Source: Miscanthus floridulus
Taxonomy: Eukaryota; Streptophyta; Magnoliopsida; Poales; Poaceae
Assembly: GCF_019320115.1 (NCBI RefSeq)
Contig: NC_089584.1
Coordinates: 74,431,533 to 74,495,532 of the forward strand
Length of the DNA: 64,000 nt
Direction: 5' to 3'
The notes beneath the pieces are model-generated. The model made no database searches and was not told the DNA's origin. It worked only from the letters and a program-made list of their open reading frames with translations. Position numbers and translations under genes: made by a program. Within the stretch, counting starts at the first letter, position 1. Each line of letters begins with the position of its first letter. Positions 32,445 through 44,662 of the stretch are shown piece by piece.

Positions 32445-34421
32445 TGTAAGTGCATCTAGCCCTTTAGTGGGTTTTGATAAATTGAATGACAACACAATTA
32501 AAGGTCTACTAAGTTTGCTAAGTGTTGAACAGGAAATTAAGTTTATTGCATATACTTGTGGGTTGTGTATTAACAAGTATATACAAGGTTCCACTAGTAG
32601 GCAAACTTAATGATATGCCACATTGTGTTAAAGTGAATGCCAAACTGTGTATTGTTGTATTGGAAGTTTTTGGAAGCAATCTAGTTCAAGCAAAAGACAA
32701 CAATGCAAATGGAATCAATAAAATGACTTTTATGTTGTGGGATATCATAGCATCATGTGAAAGCAAATATACTTGGTAAATGACAATGTATAGTGGATAT
32801 AAGTCGGTCTCTACATTGATTTACTTACATGGATGAATATATGAAAGATCAATTAGAATGTCAAGCCAAAATGAGAAGGGAATAAGGAATTATGAATTGA
32901 CTTGACCATATTGATGTTGATCCATGTATGTCTCTATGTGAGACAAACTTGAAGCTTGATTGATCTCAACATTCATATCTAGAAAATATTCAAGCAAGGA
33001 TCAAAATATTGAAGAAATGGTTTTCAATGGAATGCTTAATATAATGTGACTTAAGTATGGCTTGATAGGGTGAAGATAGCAAGGAAAGGGCTTCGAGGTA
33101 CTAAGCGAAGGTGAAGGGCAAGCGATGGCTTGGTGACCGAGGTACCATGGCTAAGGTGAAGAAGAGAGTACTTGTATTGAGTCGAGGTACTAATCAAGCT
33201 ATGAGGAGTCATATTGTGTTGAGGATCAAATCATTAGTGGAAGTGACTTGAAGCCATGAAGATGAACTCATAAGTATGGAAATGGTTCAAGTCACATAAT
33301 CAAGGTATAATGAGAATGAGGCAAAACATATTCGATAATAGAAGTTTTCAATTGCCAAATGAAGTGGCAACCAGCTCAAAGGCATTTACATTCTTTTATG
33401 CTTTGAATTTGAGTTTAGGAAAAGCTGTACTATAAAGAGGGATTCTAGGACAGTTGATCAACTGTGCAACCAGATGCTCAAAACTACAGATCTATATCCT
33501 CTTACCCAGCCAAAGCAGCCAGCCAAAAATCTCCAGATTCTACCTATTTTTGCTAGGGCGGCAGTGCCGCCCATAAACGACCATTGGGACCCAAGAGGTA
33601 TAAATACCATTTGGGCTGACCCACAACGGTGAGCCTTCTTCTCCAACGGTTGAGTTCGAAACTGAATAGACCAAAGCTTACCTCTCTCTCCTCCATTGTT
33701 GCTCCTTCATCCCTCAAGCAAATCCTTGATTCCCACCATCAAAACTTGAGAGAAAAGGCAGCAAAACTCGATTAGAGAGGATCCACTGATTCCTAAAGTC
33801 TAAGAGCATTTGGTTCATGTTTGGTCGGCGGTTCTAGGGTTTGTTACTCTTGGAGCTTGCTCCTAGCTAGCTAGGCGTCGCCCTTATGCTTGCCAACTTG
33901 TGTGGTAGCCTTGGAAGGTTTGTAACCTCATCCTGCAGCTAAGAAATTACCTCTCACTTAAGAGTTCATTCTCTTGATTTGAGAATGAGGGCAAGGCAAG
34001 CCTTGGTGGCAAGCCAATCCTTTTATGGATGCCTCAACAACGTGGACTTAGGCAAGCCTTGGTGGTGAGCTGAACCACGGGATAAATTTTGTGTCTCGCG
34101 TGCTTCACTTTTTGTTCTTACTGGTTCAACTCTTTGCTAGCTGTTGTTAGGGTTTCATAGCTCGATCCTCTCTTGTGTGAGATTTCTGTGGTATCCAGTC
34201 TTCGAACTGGATTTTGTCTTTCTGTTGCAGGATTGAGTAGTTGAGAGGGTCAGGTTACTATCTATGAAATATCAATGCTGTCTGCTTTATTTTTGAAGAG
34301 CGGCAGTGCCGCCCTATAAGGCCGGCAGTACCGCCCTCTGTTCTAATAGAGTTTCGAGTTGAATTTTTACAGGCCTATTCACCCCCCTCTAGGCCTCCTA
34401 GACGACATCAAGGTCCTTTCA
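32445..34421 (+). repeat. LTR2 of the copia element
   Basis: 1977 bp, the same TG...CA ends as LTR1 and LTR3. It carries a single palindrome at 33556-33572, as in LTR1, and the pair at 34300/34322. Its right flank (ACATCTTTATCATC) differs from that of LTR3 for the first 8-9 bases, then becomes the same. Confidence 0.95.
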
Positions 34422-34903
34422 ACATCTTTATCATCATTGCTAATAGGAAGGACATTATGTTAAATCTTTCCCACAGAAGAATCAACAAGTACACCATGGA
34501 AGTAACCAGAGTCAGATCACTACCGAACTACCACCAGGAAGTGTCAGTGATACCCAACCCAAAAGAAGCATTTGGTGAAATTGATGAATGAAGAAGTCAT
34601 GCTAGACTACCCAAGATCCTTAGTTAAGGAATAGAAGGTTGCGTCCTTTATGTAATAAAATGATAGTAGCGCAAGTTGATTCAATGATTGAGTTGTGCAT
34701 CTTTAAGTGCTTTGTTGATTTGTCATTATGTTTATGCCTGTTTTGCATCTTTGTAATGATTGCAATGATCTTGTTGGGTGTTCCCAAAATTTCATTTAGT
34801 TTATAGGCCTAAGGTATAAGGATTAATGAAATAAATAGTTGGGTTATGGTTTTCTTTTGTTTTTCCTATCCTATCTTTGGAGCTGCCTATCTTTATCGGT
34901 TCA
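34422..34903 (+). repeat. Flank-derived segment between LTR2 and interior copy 2
   Basis: Nearly identical to 42777-43252, the sequence beyond LTR3. No domain is recognised, although a frame of about 50 codons runs from its start. Its presence between LTR2 and interior copy 2 proves that the repeat unit includes DNA outside the transposon, so this is a segmental duplication and not a retrotransposition product. Confidence 0.85.
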
Positions 34904-37900
34904 GCAAGTTGATTGAAAATATTCACTCAAGCTATCAATCAATTCACATTGTATATTCTTATATGGTTGACCCAAAGATGAATCTATGGAAATACTTCAA
35001 ACTTCATATTCACCTCGGTAACTAGTACCTAACCCTTGCTAGCTAGCCACTTGATGTGTGTAGTCTCTAATAGTTCACAAATATATGTGTGTTTGTGAAT
35101 TATTAAGAGTGGCTAGAGTACTTCAAGTCTAAGTGAATCATTTGCCATATGATGCTTTTAATGGCTCTCTAGTAGAGCAAGATCTTATTCATGTTGTAGG
35201 TAATGAGGAACCACCTTGTGGAGCAATCAAGAAAATGGCCATTGGTGATATAGGACCACAAGAAGTACATGCTACAAAAGTGGAAGCTCCTCAAGTTGCT
35301 GCTGTACCAAATTCTGCTGACAACTCTGATGCAGAGGTGCAGCACACCCTACTACAAATCAGTAGGGCGGTAGTGCCACACCCAAGGGCGGCAGTGCCGT
35401 CCCTCCTACATAGTAGCAGCTGACTCCACTCTAGTTCGTGGACAAATCTACAACCTTCATATGTGCAAGATGAAGATGAAAAGACCACCACATCCATTAC
35501 AATCAAGAAGGGTGGTAACATCTAAATCTCAAGTGCAATTTATTTGAAACTAAACTCCTTTGTGTCTTGTGTAGCCACTTAGGATAATAGAAGCACTTGA
35601 GGATATTCATTGGTTGCTGGTCATAGAATAGAAATATGATCAAAATTGAATTGATCATCCACATCAAGCAACATAGGTGACTTGACTTTCCTTTGTGGAC
35701 TTCAAACCAAGAAAAACAAGATGAAGCAAGTTTATGTTCGTGCACATTATGAGTTGGTTTGATGGATTTGGAATCTTGGTACACATTGGAGGATACAAGT
35801 AGATTTCAAAATGGCCAAGAATAAAGAATCAAGCTCAAGTCAAGTAAAGGGACTTATTACTCACAAGTCAAGAACTTCCTACTTGATGGAATCTTGTCAT
35901 GTGTTAGATTGCCAAATTCTCATTCTCATCTTATGGGCATCTACATGCTACAATGGTTGTGAGTATCTCTTGACATAGTTCAAATTGATTACACTATTGT
36001 TGCCATGACCTAGACATAGAGTGAAAATCTCAAGTTCTTAAATGAATAAAGTGCTATGTGAGAAATTCAAATACTTAGAGCACTTATAAAAGGAGATTTT
36101 AATCTATGGCTAGAGTTGTGAGACTAATCTTTCTCTCTAAGTGATTTATGTAGTCTCACTAAATGAGAATGTGTTTCTCAAATAGAGTGTGCTATTATAT
36201 GAAGGCTATCAATCCAAAACCATGTGATGTATTTTCTCTCTAGCTAATTTGGATTAGATTTGTCTATGTTAGCCACTCACCATAATATGGCTTAAATCTG
36301 CCCTTTGGACTTAAATGACCAACCATGCACATTTACATTTCCATTCCACTCAAAAGAATGTGCATGAGACATCAAGGGAGATTTAGTCCATGTTATGAGG
36401 TTTCTTCATTTTGGTAACCCACTTGTAATCCACATATAAATGGTTACTAAATGGAAAACTAGTGCTTGTGTTACTAATCTCTTCTTGTGATTGAGCTTAT
36501 TTATAGAAAATCAATAAGAAGATGTTGTGCTAATTTAATTCACAAGCTTAAAAGTTATTCTTCACCTAAAGAAAGATGTTGCTGCTAAAGACCATTTAGA
36601 TCAAAAGTTTCAATTTCGCTTGAATCAAGTTTGAGGTTGATTCGAATAAGCTATATAGGAAGAATTCACAAGATTATGAGTGTTGATGAGAGGACTGAAT
36701 GGATATAACATCTTGTATGTATTCTCAACTGAAATCACCTCAAAGATTGGACAGGAAAAGAAGAAGAATCATCGATCATCAAATCTATCTAGAAAATTGC
36801 AAATCTGAGTTGACTACCTTCAAGCATCGATTTGCAGATTCAAATGCTGATAAATTGACCTAAAACTTTGTGAGAATGCTATACACATCTAGTACTTGTT
36901 GCTGTACAATTGGTATGAAGATTGGTTTGGAAGAAAATTAGTTTTGAGTTGGTTTTCTGTCAGCTTCAATAGTGCAGTTTCAGATTTGAGCAGTTATGGT
37001 AGAAAATTATTTTCACTGACCAAATGGAGTTCAAATGATCTAAATTTTTTAGAGAAGTTAGAGGACTCATAGATGAAGATCTCTACCAATTTTCATGCAT
37101 ATTGGGCTAGTGATCTGAGAGATATGGATTTTTTTAGGATGACAGAATATGAAAACTGACTGAATGGAATTGGATTGCATTGTGGCAACAAGATTGAGTT
37201 AGCTCTCAAGTTGGTCATGAAGAATCAGCAAATATGAGAAATATAAATTTGGTCTAAAGGAATTTCAATGAAAGAAAAGAACTCACACAAGGGACCAAAT
37301 AAGTTGCAATCAGAGCACAAGCAGCAGCAAGTGATTGAAACTAGTTGGAACAAGAAGTAATCAGCTGAGACTATTGATTTGCAAGCAGTTTCAAGGAGTT
37401 CAAATCAGTTGAAGTATAGTGCAAGTCACTCCCTTGACCTCATATTGTTAACGTGCTTAAGTGAACTTTGTGTACTCTTGTATGCACAAATGTAGGGGGA
37501 GCTTAGCCTATATCTTGTGGGATTATTGGTTTCTTTCAAGTGTTTGATGTGCCGTCCCACACATGGAAAAAAGGAGGATGGGTAGTTCCTTTGGATTCTC
37601 TAGGTGTTTCACAATTATTCTAGGAGGTCTCGGTCTTTATAAACCAAGTGCTCCTGGTTTAAATGTTGAATGTCCCAATCCTTTAAATGGACCTAGATTT
37701 GGATGAGATGGAGAAAACAATTGAAGAGTGGGCTTTCATTGCTATTTCTCCTCTCTAAGTGCTCATCAAGTACCTATGATCCATCCCATTGATCTCCCAG
37801 GATCTTATCAACAAAGAGTGGTAACTCCTAGTTCATAACTTGCAAATTTCATGAATTTTACCTTTTCTCTCTGTGTGAGTTGCTCTAGGTAAAGAAAGAA

Positions 37901-40770
37901 CTAGGAAACTAATATGGATCCTGGATGATCACAAGAGCTCAGTTTTACCACATTTCATCAAGTGAGAACTATAGCCATCCAAATCATTGAAGTCTCACCT
38001 ATGATGGTCATATCGATGAAAATTTATGTGGTGATCTATCTACCTTGGTGGTGGTATGTTTCCTTGGCATAATTTCAATTGTTGCAAATTTATCATGCCT
38101 TGACCAAAATATAGGATGAACTTCCCTCGACTCTTAAACCAATTCTAGTGCATTTCACAAGTAATTCAAGCACTTGATGCACATATTAAGGGGGAGCCCA
38201 TCCTATGCCTTGTGTCTTTTAAGACTAACCTTTTCTTCTAGTGAATTTGTGTAGTCTCTTGCTGAGAATGAGTCTCTCATGAGTATGCTACATTGACTCA
38301 ATCCAAATTGGTTATCTCTCATATTCATTTGGATTGTATTTTTATCTCTTAAGTAGCTACTCTCCATAATATAGCTTAAATTCCCTTGTTTGGACTTAAT
38401 TGACCAAAAGTGCCTATGTTCTTGCCTTCCACATATATATGTATGCACTATAAAAAAGGGAATTTAGTCTATGTTATAAGGTTTTGCAATTAGTGATCTA
38501 CATGCCTTCCATATCCAAAATGATCACTAGTTGTGAAATTCTCTTGTGCAATTTAATGCTATCTCTTGTCTTTATGAGCATTTCCTAGGCAACATCAAAT
38601 GTCCAGATCCGATGAGAGTAGTTGTTAGATTGTGAGTTTGAGAGCCGCTCAAAACTCTATTTTATGAAATATGCTACTTTGTGACTAAATTTGCTTTGGA
38701 TATGGACATGTATTCATGGTTACTGTTTTAGCTTGTCATATTCTGAGTTTAGATTGTTTTATATTCATATGATCTGCTGTAGGAATCTGATTGCTACCCG
38801 ACTGAAATAGTCAGGACGGTAGTGCCGCCCTTTGTGGCCGGTAGTGCTGCCCTGTGTTGTATTAGCCAAAGTCTTATGTGCTTGAACTGATATAACCTAT
38901 CATATGCATCACTCTTATTCCCGTGACACTTTGTTTAGCACCCCACAGCAGGCATGGATGTAGAGGGAGGTTCCCATCACACCTAAAATGTGAATTATGG
39001 CCTTTCATGCCAAATTAAGAATTCAAATCTCTATTCAAATATTTAGGGGGAGGCTCCTACACCAATGGTTCGAAAATCTCAATTTAGATTTCATATCTTT
39101 TGTAAGCTCTAATGAAATTTATTGAGATGACAAGCAGGGAATCGAAAAATGAGGATGATGTACAGGTTGCAGGTGTCCTAATTACAAAAGGTGACATTAT
39201 GAGATACGTGCATTCATTCCAATTGGCATCAACTAGTGAAGATCCTTTCAATAGAACAACACTCACACTTGTTGATCTTTGGGATTTCTCTTGGTTGGGT
39301 TGGATAGCTCTCGAAACAAGCTTTCCAAAAAGTCCAAGATCACTAAAAACGGAGTTCGGAGTAAAGAGATATGACGTTTTCCGTGAGGTGACCTGTGCTG
39401 ATTCTGAGAGCTGCGGTAGTGCCGCGCATAAGGGCAGTAGTGCCACACCTGTATAGGTCTTGATGGCTAGTTTTTGAACTCCAATGGCTAGTTTTGGTTT
39501 GGGTGTATATATACTCATCCCATGGCCCCTGGGCTAGCTGCTGACGACCAAAACATTACAAAGCCTTGTGAAGACTCTCTCAATTGGTGTCAAAATTATG
39601 AAGATCATATTTCAATTGGTATTGATTGATAATCTTTAACTTGGTATATCAAGAAATATGTCTTCAGCTGATATCTCAATATGACAACAAGAGCTAGCAA
39701 TGGATTTTCAATTGATATCAGGCACAAGTTTATGATATCTCCTTGAAAATGATGATGATGAGAGATGGGCACAAATGAAATTATCTTGCATAAAGAAGTA
39801 CTAGCCCCATCAAAGCACTAAATCCAAGTATTGAAATCATCTTCATGGTGGAGATTATGAGGCTTAGAACAAAGGTATATTGCTCCATGAACTCATGTGT
39901 TACCTTTGTGCATCTATGCCTTTACATGCTAGTGTGTGCATGTGTATGCAATTTTTGAGTCACACCATAAGTTTGTTCTTGTGGTGGCGATTAGAGAATT
40001 CTTTAGATATTTGGTTGATACCTCTTGTGGTGATGGCATGAGTTTGTCTCATGTTATACTGTCATCTAAGTGAGGCATGAGCCAAATATGCTAACCTCTC
40101 AAGAATCTTGACCTAAAAGTTGCAAACTTTGTTTGGTAGAAAATAGGTGAGAAATCCTATATGCTAAACTTTTACCTACTCTTGCCCTCACCTATCGACC
40201 AACATTTCTTCCTTTTGGTGGAGAGATCCTTTTTGGAGATTAATGCCAAAGGGGGAGAAATATTGGGGGAGAATGTAAGGGGAGAGAGATTGATATGAGG
40301 ATGGAAAGGGGTAAAGGAGAGGCATACATATAAGGTTTAAAAAATATTATTGTGGTATGTGCAAGGATAGTTTAAATTGATGCTCTTGATAAGGGCCATT
40401 TATGCTAGTGTGTGGTATTCATGCCTTGAGTGATGCTTGTTTTCTCCTGTGCTAGTCAGGCAAGTGCGGCAGTGTCGCTCTCTGGTGCGGCAGTGCCGCC
40501 CTCTGTAGGTCAGCAATCTTCGAGTGCATGAAATGTCATGAGCATCACGGTTATCATGTTACACCTTGCACCCCATGGATGCCAAGATATTGGAGAGTTC
40601 CCACACTTCATCTTAAATATGTGCATTTGGCATTTGAGGCCAAAATTTGAATTCCTTCAATGCACACATTTAAGGGGAGCTCACTATATAATAGGATTCA
40701 AAATCTTAATGTTTATCAATCTCTTGTAAGCTTTAGTTGTATTGTCATCAATCACCAAAAAGGGGGAGAT
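34904..40770 (+). other. Copia interior copy 2, non-coding with pol remnants
   Basis: Close copy of 26571-32444. The hinge remnant is at 35133-35340. Palindromic pairs lie at 35367, 38815, 39413 and 40466. No protease, RT or RNase H is seen. Relative to copy 1 there are scattered transitions, several of them within the palindromes (for example GCGGTAGTGCCGC at 39413). Confidence 0.75.
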
Positions 40771-42771
40771 TGTAAGTGCATCTAGCCCTTTAGTGGGTTT
40801 TGATAAATTGAATGACAACACAATTAAAGGTCTAATAAGTTTGCTAAGTGTTGAACAGGAAATTTAGTTTATTGCATATACTTGTGGGTTGTGTATTAAC
40901 AAGTATATACAAGGTTCAACTAGTAGGCAAACTTAATGATATGCCACATTGTGTTAAAGTGAATGCCAAACTGTGTATTGTTGTATTGGAAGTTTTTGGA
41001 AGCAATCTAGTTCAAGCAAAAGACAACAATGCAAATGGAATCAATAAAATAGCTTTTATGTTGTGGGATATCATAGCATCATGTGAAAGCAAACATACTT
41101 AGTAAATGACAATGTATAGTGGATATAAGTCAGTCTCTACATTGATTTGCTTACATGGATGAATATATGAAAGATCAATTGGAATGTCAAGCCAAAATGA
41201 GAAGGGAATAAGGAATTATGAATTGGCTTGACCATATTGATGTTGATCCATGTATGTCTCTATGTGAGACAAATTGAAGGTTGATTGATCTCAACATTCA
41301 TATCTAGAAAATATTAAAGCAAGGATCAAAATATTGAAGAAATGGTTTTCAATGGAAGCTTAATATAATGTGACTTAAGTATGGCTTGATAGGGTGAAGA
41401 TAGCAAGGAAAGGGCTTCGAGGTACTAAGCGAAGGTGAAGGGCAAGCGACGGCTTGGCGACCGAGGTACCATGGCTAAGGTGAAGAAGAGAGTACTTGCA
41501 TTGAGTCGAGGTACTAATAAAGCTATGAGGAGTCATATTGTGTTGAGGATCAAATCATTAGTGGAAGTGACTTGAAGCCATGAAGACGAACTCATAAGTA
41601 TGGAAATGGTTCTAGTCACATAATCAAGGTATAATGAGAATGAGAAAAACATATTCGATAATAGAAGTTTTTCAATTGCCAAATGAAGTGGCAACCAGCT
41701 CAAAGGCATTTACATTCTTTTATGCTTTGAATTTGAGTTTAGGAAAAGTCATACTATAAAGAGGGATTCTAGGACAGTCGGTCAACTGTGCAACCAGATG
41801 CTCAAAACTACAGATCTATATCCTTCTACCCAGCCAAAGCAGCAAGCCAAAAATCTCTAGATTCTACCTATTTTAACTAGGGCGGCAGTGCCACCCTATG
41901 AGGGCAGCAGTGCCGCCCATAAACAACCATTGGGACTTACGAGGTATAAATACCATTTGGGCCGACCCACAATGGTGAGCCTTCTTCTCCAATGGTTCAG
42001 TTCAAAACTGAATAGACCAAAGCTCACCTCTCTCTCCTCCATTGTTGCTCCTTCATCCCTCAAGCAAATCCTTGATTCCAACCATCAAAACTTGAGAGAA
42101 AAGGTAGCAAAACTCGATTGGAGAGAAGATCCACTGATTCCCAAAGTCTAAAAGCATTTGGTTCACGTTTGGCCGGTGGTTCTAGGGTTTGTTACTCTTG
42201 GAGCTTGCTCCTAGCTAGCTAGGCGTCGCCCTTGTGCTTGCCAACTTGTGTGGTAGCCTTGGGAGGTTTGTAACCTCATCCTGCAGCTAAGAAATTACCC
42301 CTCACTTCAAGAGTTCATTCTCTTGATTTGAGAACGAGGGCAAGGCAAGCCTTGGTGGTGAGCTAATCCTTTTGTGGATGCCTCAACAACGTGGACTTAG
42401 GCAAGCCTTGGTGGTGAGCTAAACCACGGGATAAATTTTGTGTCTCGCATGCTTCACTTTGTGTTCTTGCTAGTTCAACTCTTTGCTAGCTGTTGTTAGG
42501 GTTTCGTAGCTCGATCCTCTCTTGTGTGAGATTTCTGTGGTATCTAGTCTTCGAACTAGATTTTGTCTTTCTGTTGCAGGATTGAGCAGTTGAGAGGGTC
42601 AGGTTACTATCTGTGAAATATCAACGCTGCCTGCTTTATTTTTGAAGAGCGGCAGTGCCGCCCTATAAGGCCAGCAGTGCCGCCCTCTGTTCTAATAGAG
42701 TTTCGAGTTGAATTTTTACAGGCCTATTCACCCCCCCTCTAGGCCTCCTAAACAACATCAAGGTCCTTTCA
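40771..42771 (+). repeat. LTR3 (outer 3' LTR) of the copia element
   Basis: 2001 bp, about 20 bp longer than LTR1 and LTR2. The surplus lies at 41882-41916, where LTR3 has a palindrome pair (GCGGCAGTGCCAC, GCAGCAGTGCCGC) and LTR1/LTR2 have a single copy. It is followed by AGAAG, the target duplication matching 22256-22260. Confidence 0.95.
41882..41916. repeat. Paired palindrome in LTR3, single in LTR1/LTR2
   Basis: Two motif copies 22 bp apart. LTR1 (23370) and LTR2 (33558) have one, with the intervening 22 bp missing, as expected from recombination or slippage between the two copies. Confidence 0.85.
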
Positions 42772-42776
42772 AGAAG
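42772..42776. other. Right target-site duplication AGAAG of the copia element
   Basis: Immediately after LTR3. Matches 22256-22260. Confidence 0.85.
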
Positions 42777-43252
42777 GCATCATCATTGCTAATAGGAAGG
42801 ACATTATGTTAAATCTTTCCCACAGAAGAATCAACAAGTACACCATGGAAGTAACCAGAGTCAGATCACTACCGAACTACCACCAGGAAGTGTCAGTGAT
42901 ACCCAACCCAAAAGAAGCATTTGGTGAAATTGATGAATGAAGAAGTCATGCTAGACTACCCAAGATCCTTAGTTAAGGAATAGAAGGTTGCGTCCTTTAT
43001 GTAATAAAAATGATAGTAGCGCAAGTTGATTCAATGATTGAGTTGTGCATCTTTAAGTGCTTTGTTGATTTGTCATTATGTTTATGCCTGTTTTGCATCT
43101 TTGTAATGATTGCAATGATCTTGTTGGGTGTTCCCAAAATTTCATTTAGTTTATAGGCCTAAGGTATAAGGATTAATGAAATAAATAGTTGGGTTATGGT
43201 TTTCTTTTGTTTTTCCTATCCTATCTTTGGAGCTGCCTATCTTTATCGGTTC

Positions 43253-43918
43253 ATATCTCTAATTTTGGACGATCAAAAATCCTGAGGAAATTCTAGACAA
43301 CAGTAGACTTTAATCACAAGGCGATCATCTGTACTGTTTGGAACTAGGAATAGTTTCTCTTGTGCACTATTTTCAATCCAGTGAACTGCAGAATTCAGAA
43401 AAGTGTTCTATAAGGAGTTTGTGGAGAATTTTATAAGCTTTCCAACGATATAAGCTACAACTTCATTGGATTAACAGAATGAGAGTTATAGCTATCTTAC
43501 CACACTACTATTTTTCTGCTCGCAAGGAAATTTAGATTTCTTGTCCTTGCCTATGTACAAGAGTATCATTGGGATGACAGAACATCTTGATACTAGTAAG
43601 CTCATCTGAAGAAGATGCAAGCTATACTTTGGTTTCCCCTAGTTTATCTTTTCTTAAGGGGGGTAGCCAAGTTGAAGAATTTGCAAGATGAAGTGTCCTA
43701 CATTCTAGTTTGTGCAGCAGAAGCATGGTGGTACTCAAGGATGTAAGAGAGAACTCAGAGTATTAAATAATGAGGTTTGGTTAGAGGGAAGTTTATCCAA
43801 GACCAACAAAGATGTTGATAAAGCTACCAAAGAAGCTTTTAAGTTAGTTTGGATTAAGAGACCTCAGCCATGTGTTTGAAGGAGTTCAAGAGGTCGAAGT
43901 AAAACCTAAGTGTTAGCT
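43253..43918 (+). other. Unassigned interior of the Tekay-like element
   Basis: No domain is recognised. It is AT-rich with stops in all frames. It lies between the duplicated flank and the RNase H-like fragment. Confidence 0.35.
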
Positions 43919-44650
43919 TTGTCAGATCAGGACAAGAGCTTTGTATCTACAATAATGCATCTTGTGAAGGTGTGGGATGTTTCCTTATACGAGAAGAAAA
44001 GTAGTGGCTTGCTCGTTAAGTCAGCTAAGGAAGTGTGAGTTGAACTAACTAACATGTTATCTAGAGCTATCCATTGTGGAGCATGGAAGTACCATCTTCT
44101 TGAAAGTGACATCTAGGAGGATCACAAGAATATATAGGACATCTTCACTAAGTTGGTCTTGACCTTGTGATATCCTCATTGGAATGAGATTGATTATGAC
44201 TTGGAAAAGTGCTATCACTTCAAGAAGCAAAGTCATGGCCGATGCCCTTAGCAATGGATAATTATGCTAAGAAGGTTCGAGTAACACCAAGGATTAAGAG
44301 TTGTATTCCCAGTTCGAGCAACTTAACTAGGATCATTAATGTTTTGAAGATTGGTGATAGATTCTCTTTTGGACCAAGAACACAAGGAAGCTCTATTGGA
44401 TGGTGAACATATGAGGAAAGAGAATTATGGCCTAGTGATTAGGGTTACCAGAGAGTTGTTCAAGGTACCTATCAAAATTTTGGAATTAGTTAGGCAAATT
44501 ACTTGGAGTAAGGGCAACAGGTATGCAAGGTAAAGTGGATCTTTACCAAGATGATGGAACTGCATGAGAAAGTAAAGAAGAATCCAAGGACGAAGTATTC
44601 CCATCTCTTAGTCGACGTCTTCCGAATCATGAGGACGAGATTCATCTTAC
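43919..44650 (+). pseudogene. RNase H-like and downstream pol remnant, Tekay/Del-like
   Basis: Heavily decayed. Around 43930-44070 split frames resemble chromovirus RNase H: YNNASCEGVGCFL, then VVAC/LSQLRKCELN and LELSIVEH. This is followed by KYHLLESDI-like and DHKNIQDIFTKL-like pieces and a fragment near 44140-44260 resembling the end of RNase H with its ADALS-type motif (HGRCP here). Further on, 44351-44530 resembles the linker into integrase. The integrase core is absent. The ending at about 44610-44650 (FRIMRTRFILRG) is typical of the C-terminus of Del/Tekay polyproteins just before the purine tract. Confidence 0.55.
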
Positions 44651-44662
44651 GGGGGGTAGAAT
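44651..44662 (+). other. Polypurine tract of the Tekay-like element
   Basis: GGGGGGTAGAAT directly before the LTR start TGTAACACCC, a common Del/Tekay arrangement. Confidence 0.75.

Larger units (their letters stand above)
26571..34903 (+). repeat. Tandem duplication unit 1 (about 8.33 kb)
   Basis: Starts at AGCAAGTTGATTG and ends at TTTATCGGTTCA. It includes copia interior copy 1, LTR2 and about 480 bp of 3' flank. The same order recurs in unit 2. At the junction the end of the flank (GGTTCA) is fused directly to GCAAGTTGATTG with one base of overlap. Differences between units are scattered substitutions and small indels, roughly one or two percent by eye. Confidence 0.9.
22261..42771 (+). 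mobile_element. SIRE/Maximus-like copia element with three LTRs and no pol
   Basis: LTR1 (22261-24241), primer site, gag (24295-26523), interior copy 1 (26571-32444), LTR2 (32445-34421), a flank-like segment (34422-34903), interior copy 2 (34904-40770) and LTR3 (40771-42771). AGAAG target duplications flank LTR1 and LTR3, so these bound one insertion. The extra LTR and second interior come from an approximately 8.3-kb tandem duplication. UBN2-type gag with a long coiled coil and several CCHC knuckles, together with LTRs of about 2 kb, places it with SIRE/Maximus copia. Protease, most of integrase, RT and RNase H are absent. Confidence 0.85.
34904..43252 (+). repeat. Tandem duplication unit 2 (about 8.35 kb)
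   Basis: Copy of 26571-34903 in the same orientation: interior copy 2, LTR3 and 3' flank. The sequence after 43252 (TATCTCTAATTTTGG) is unique, so the duplication ends there. Confidence 0.9.
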
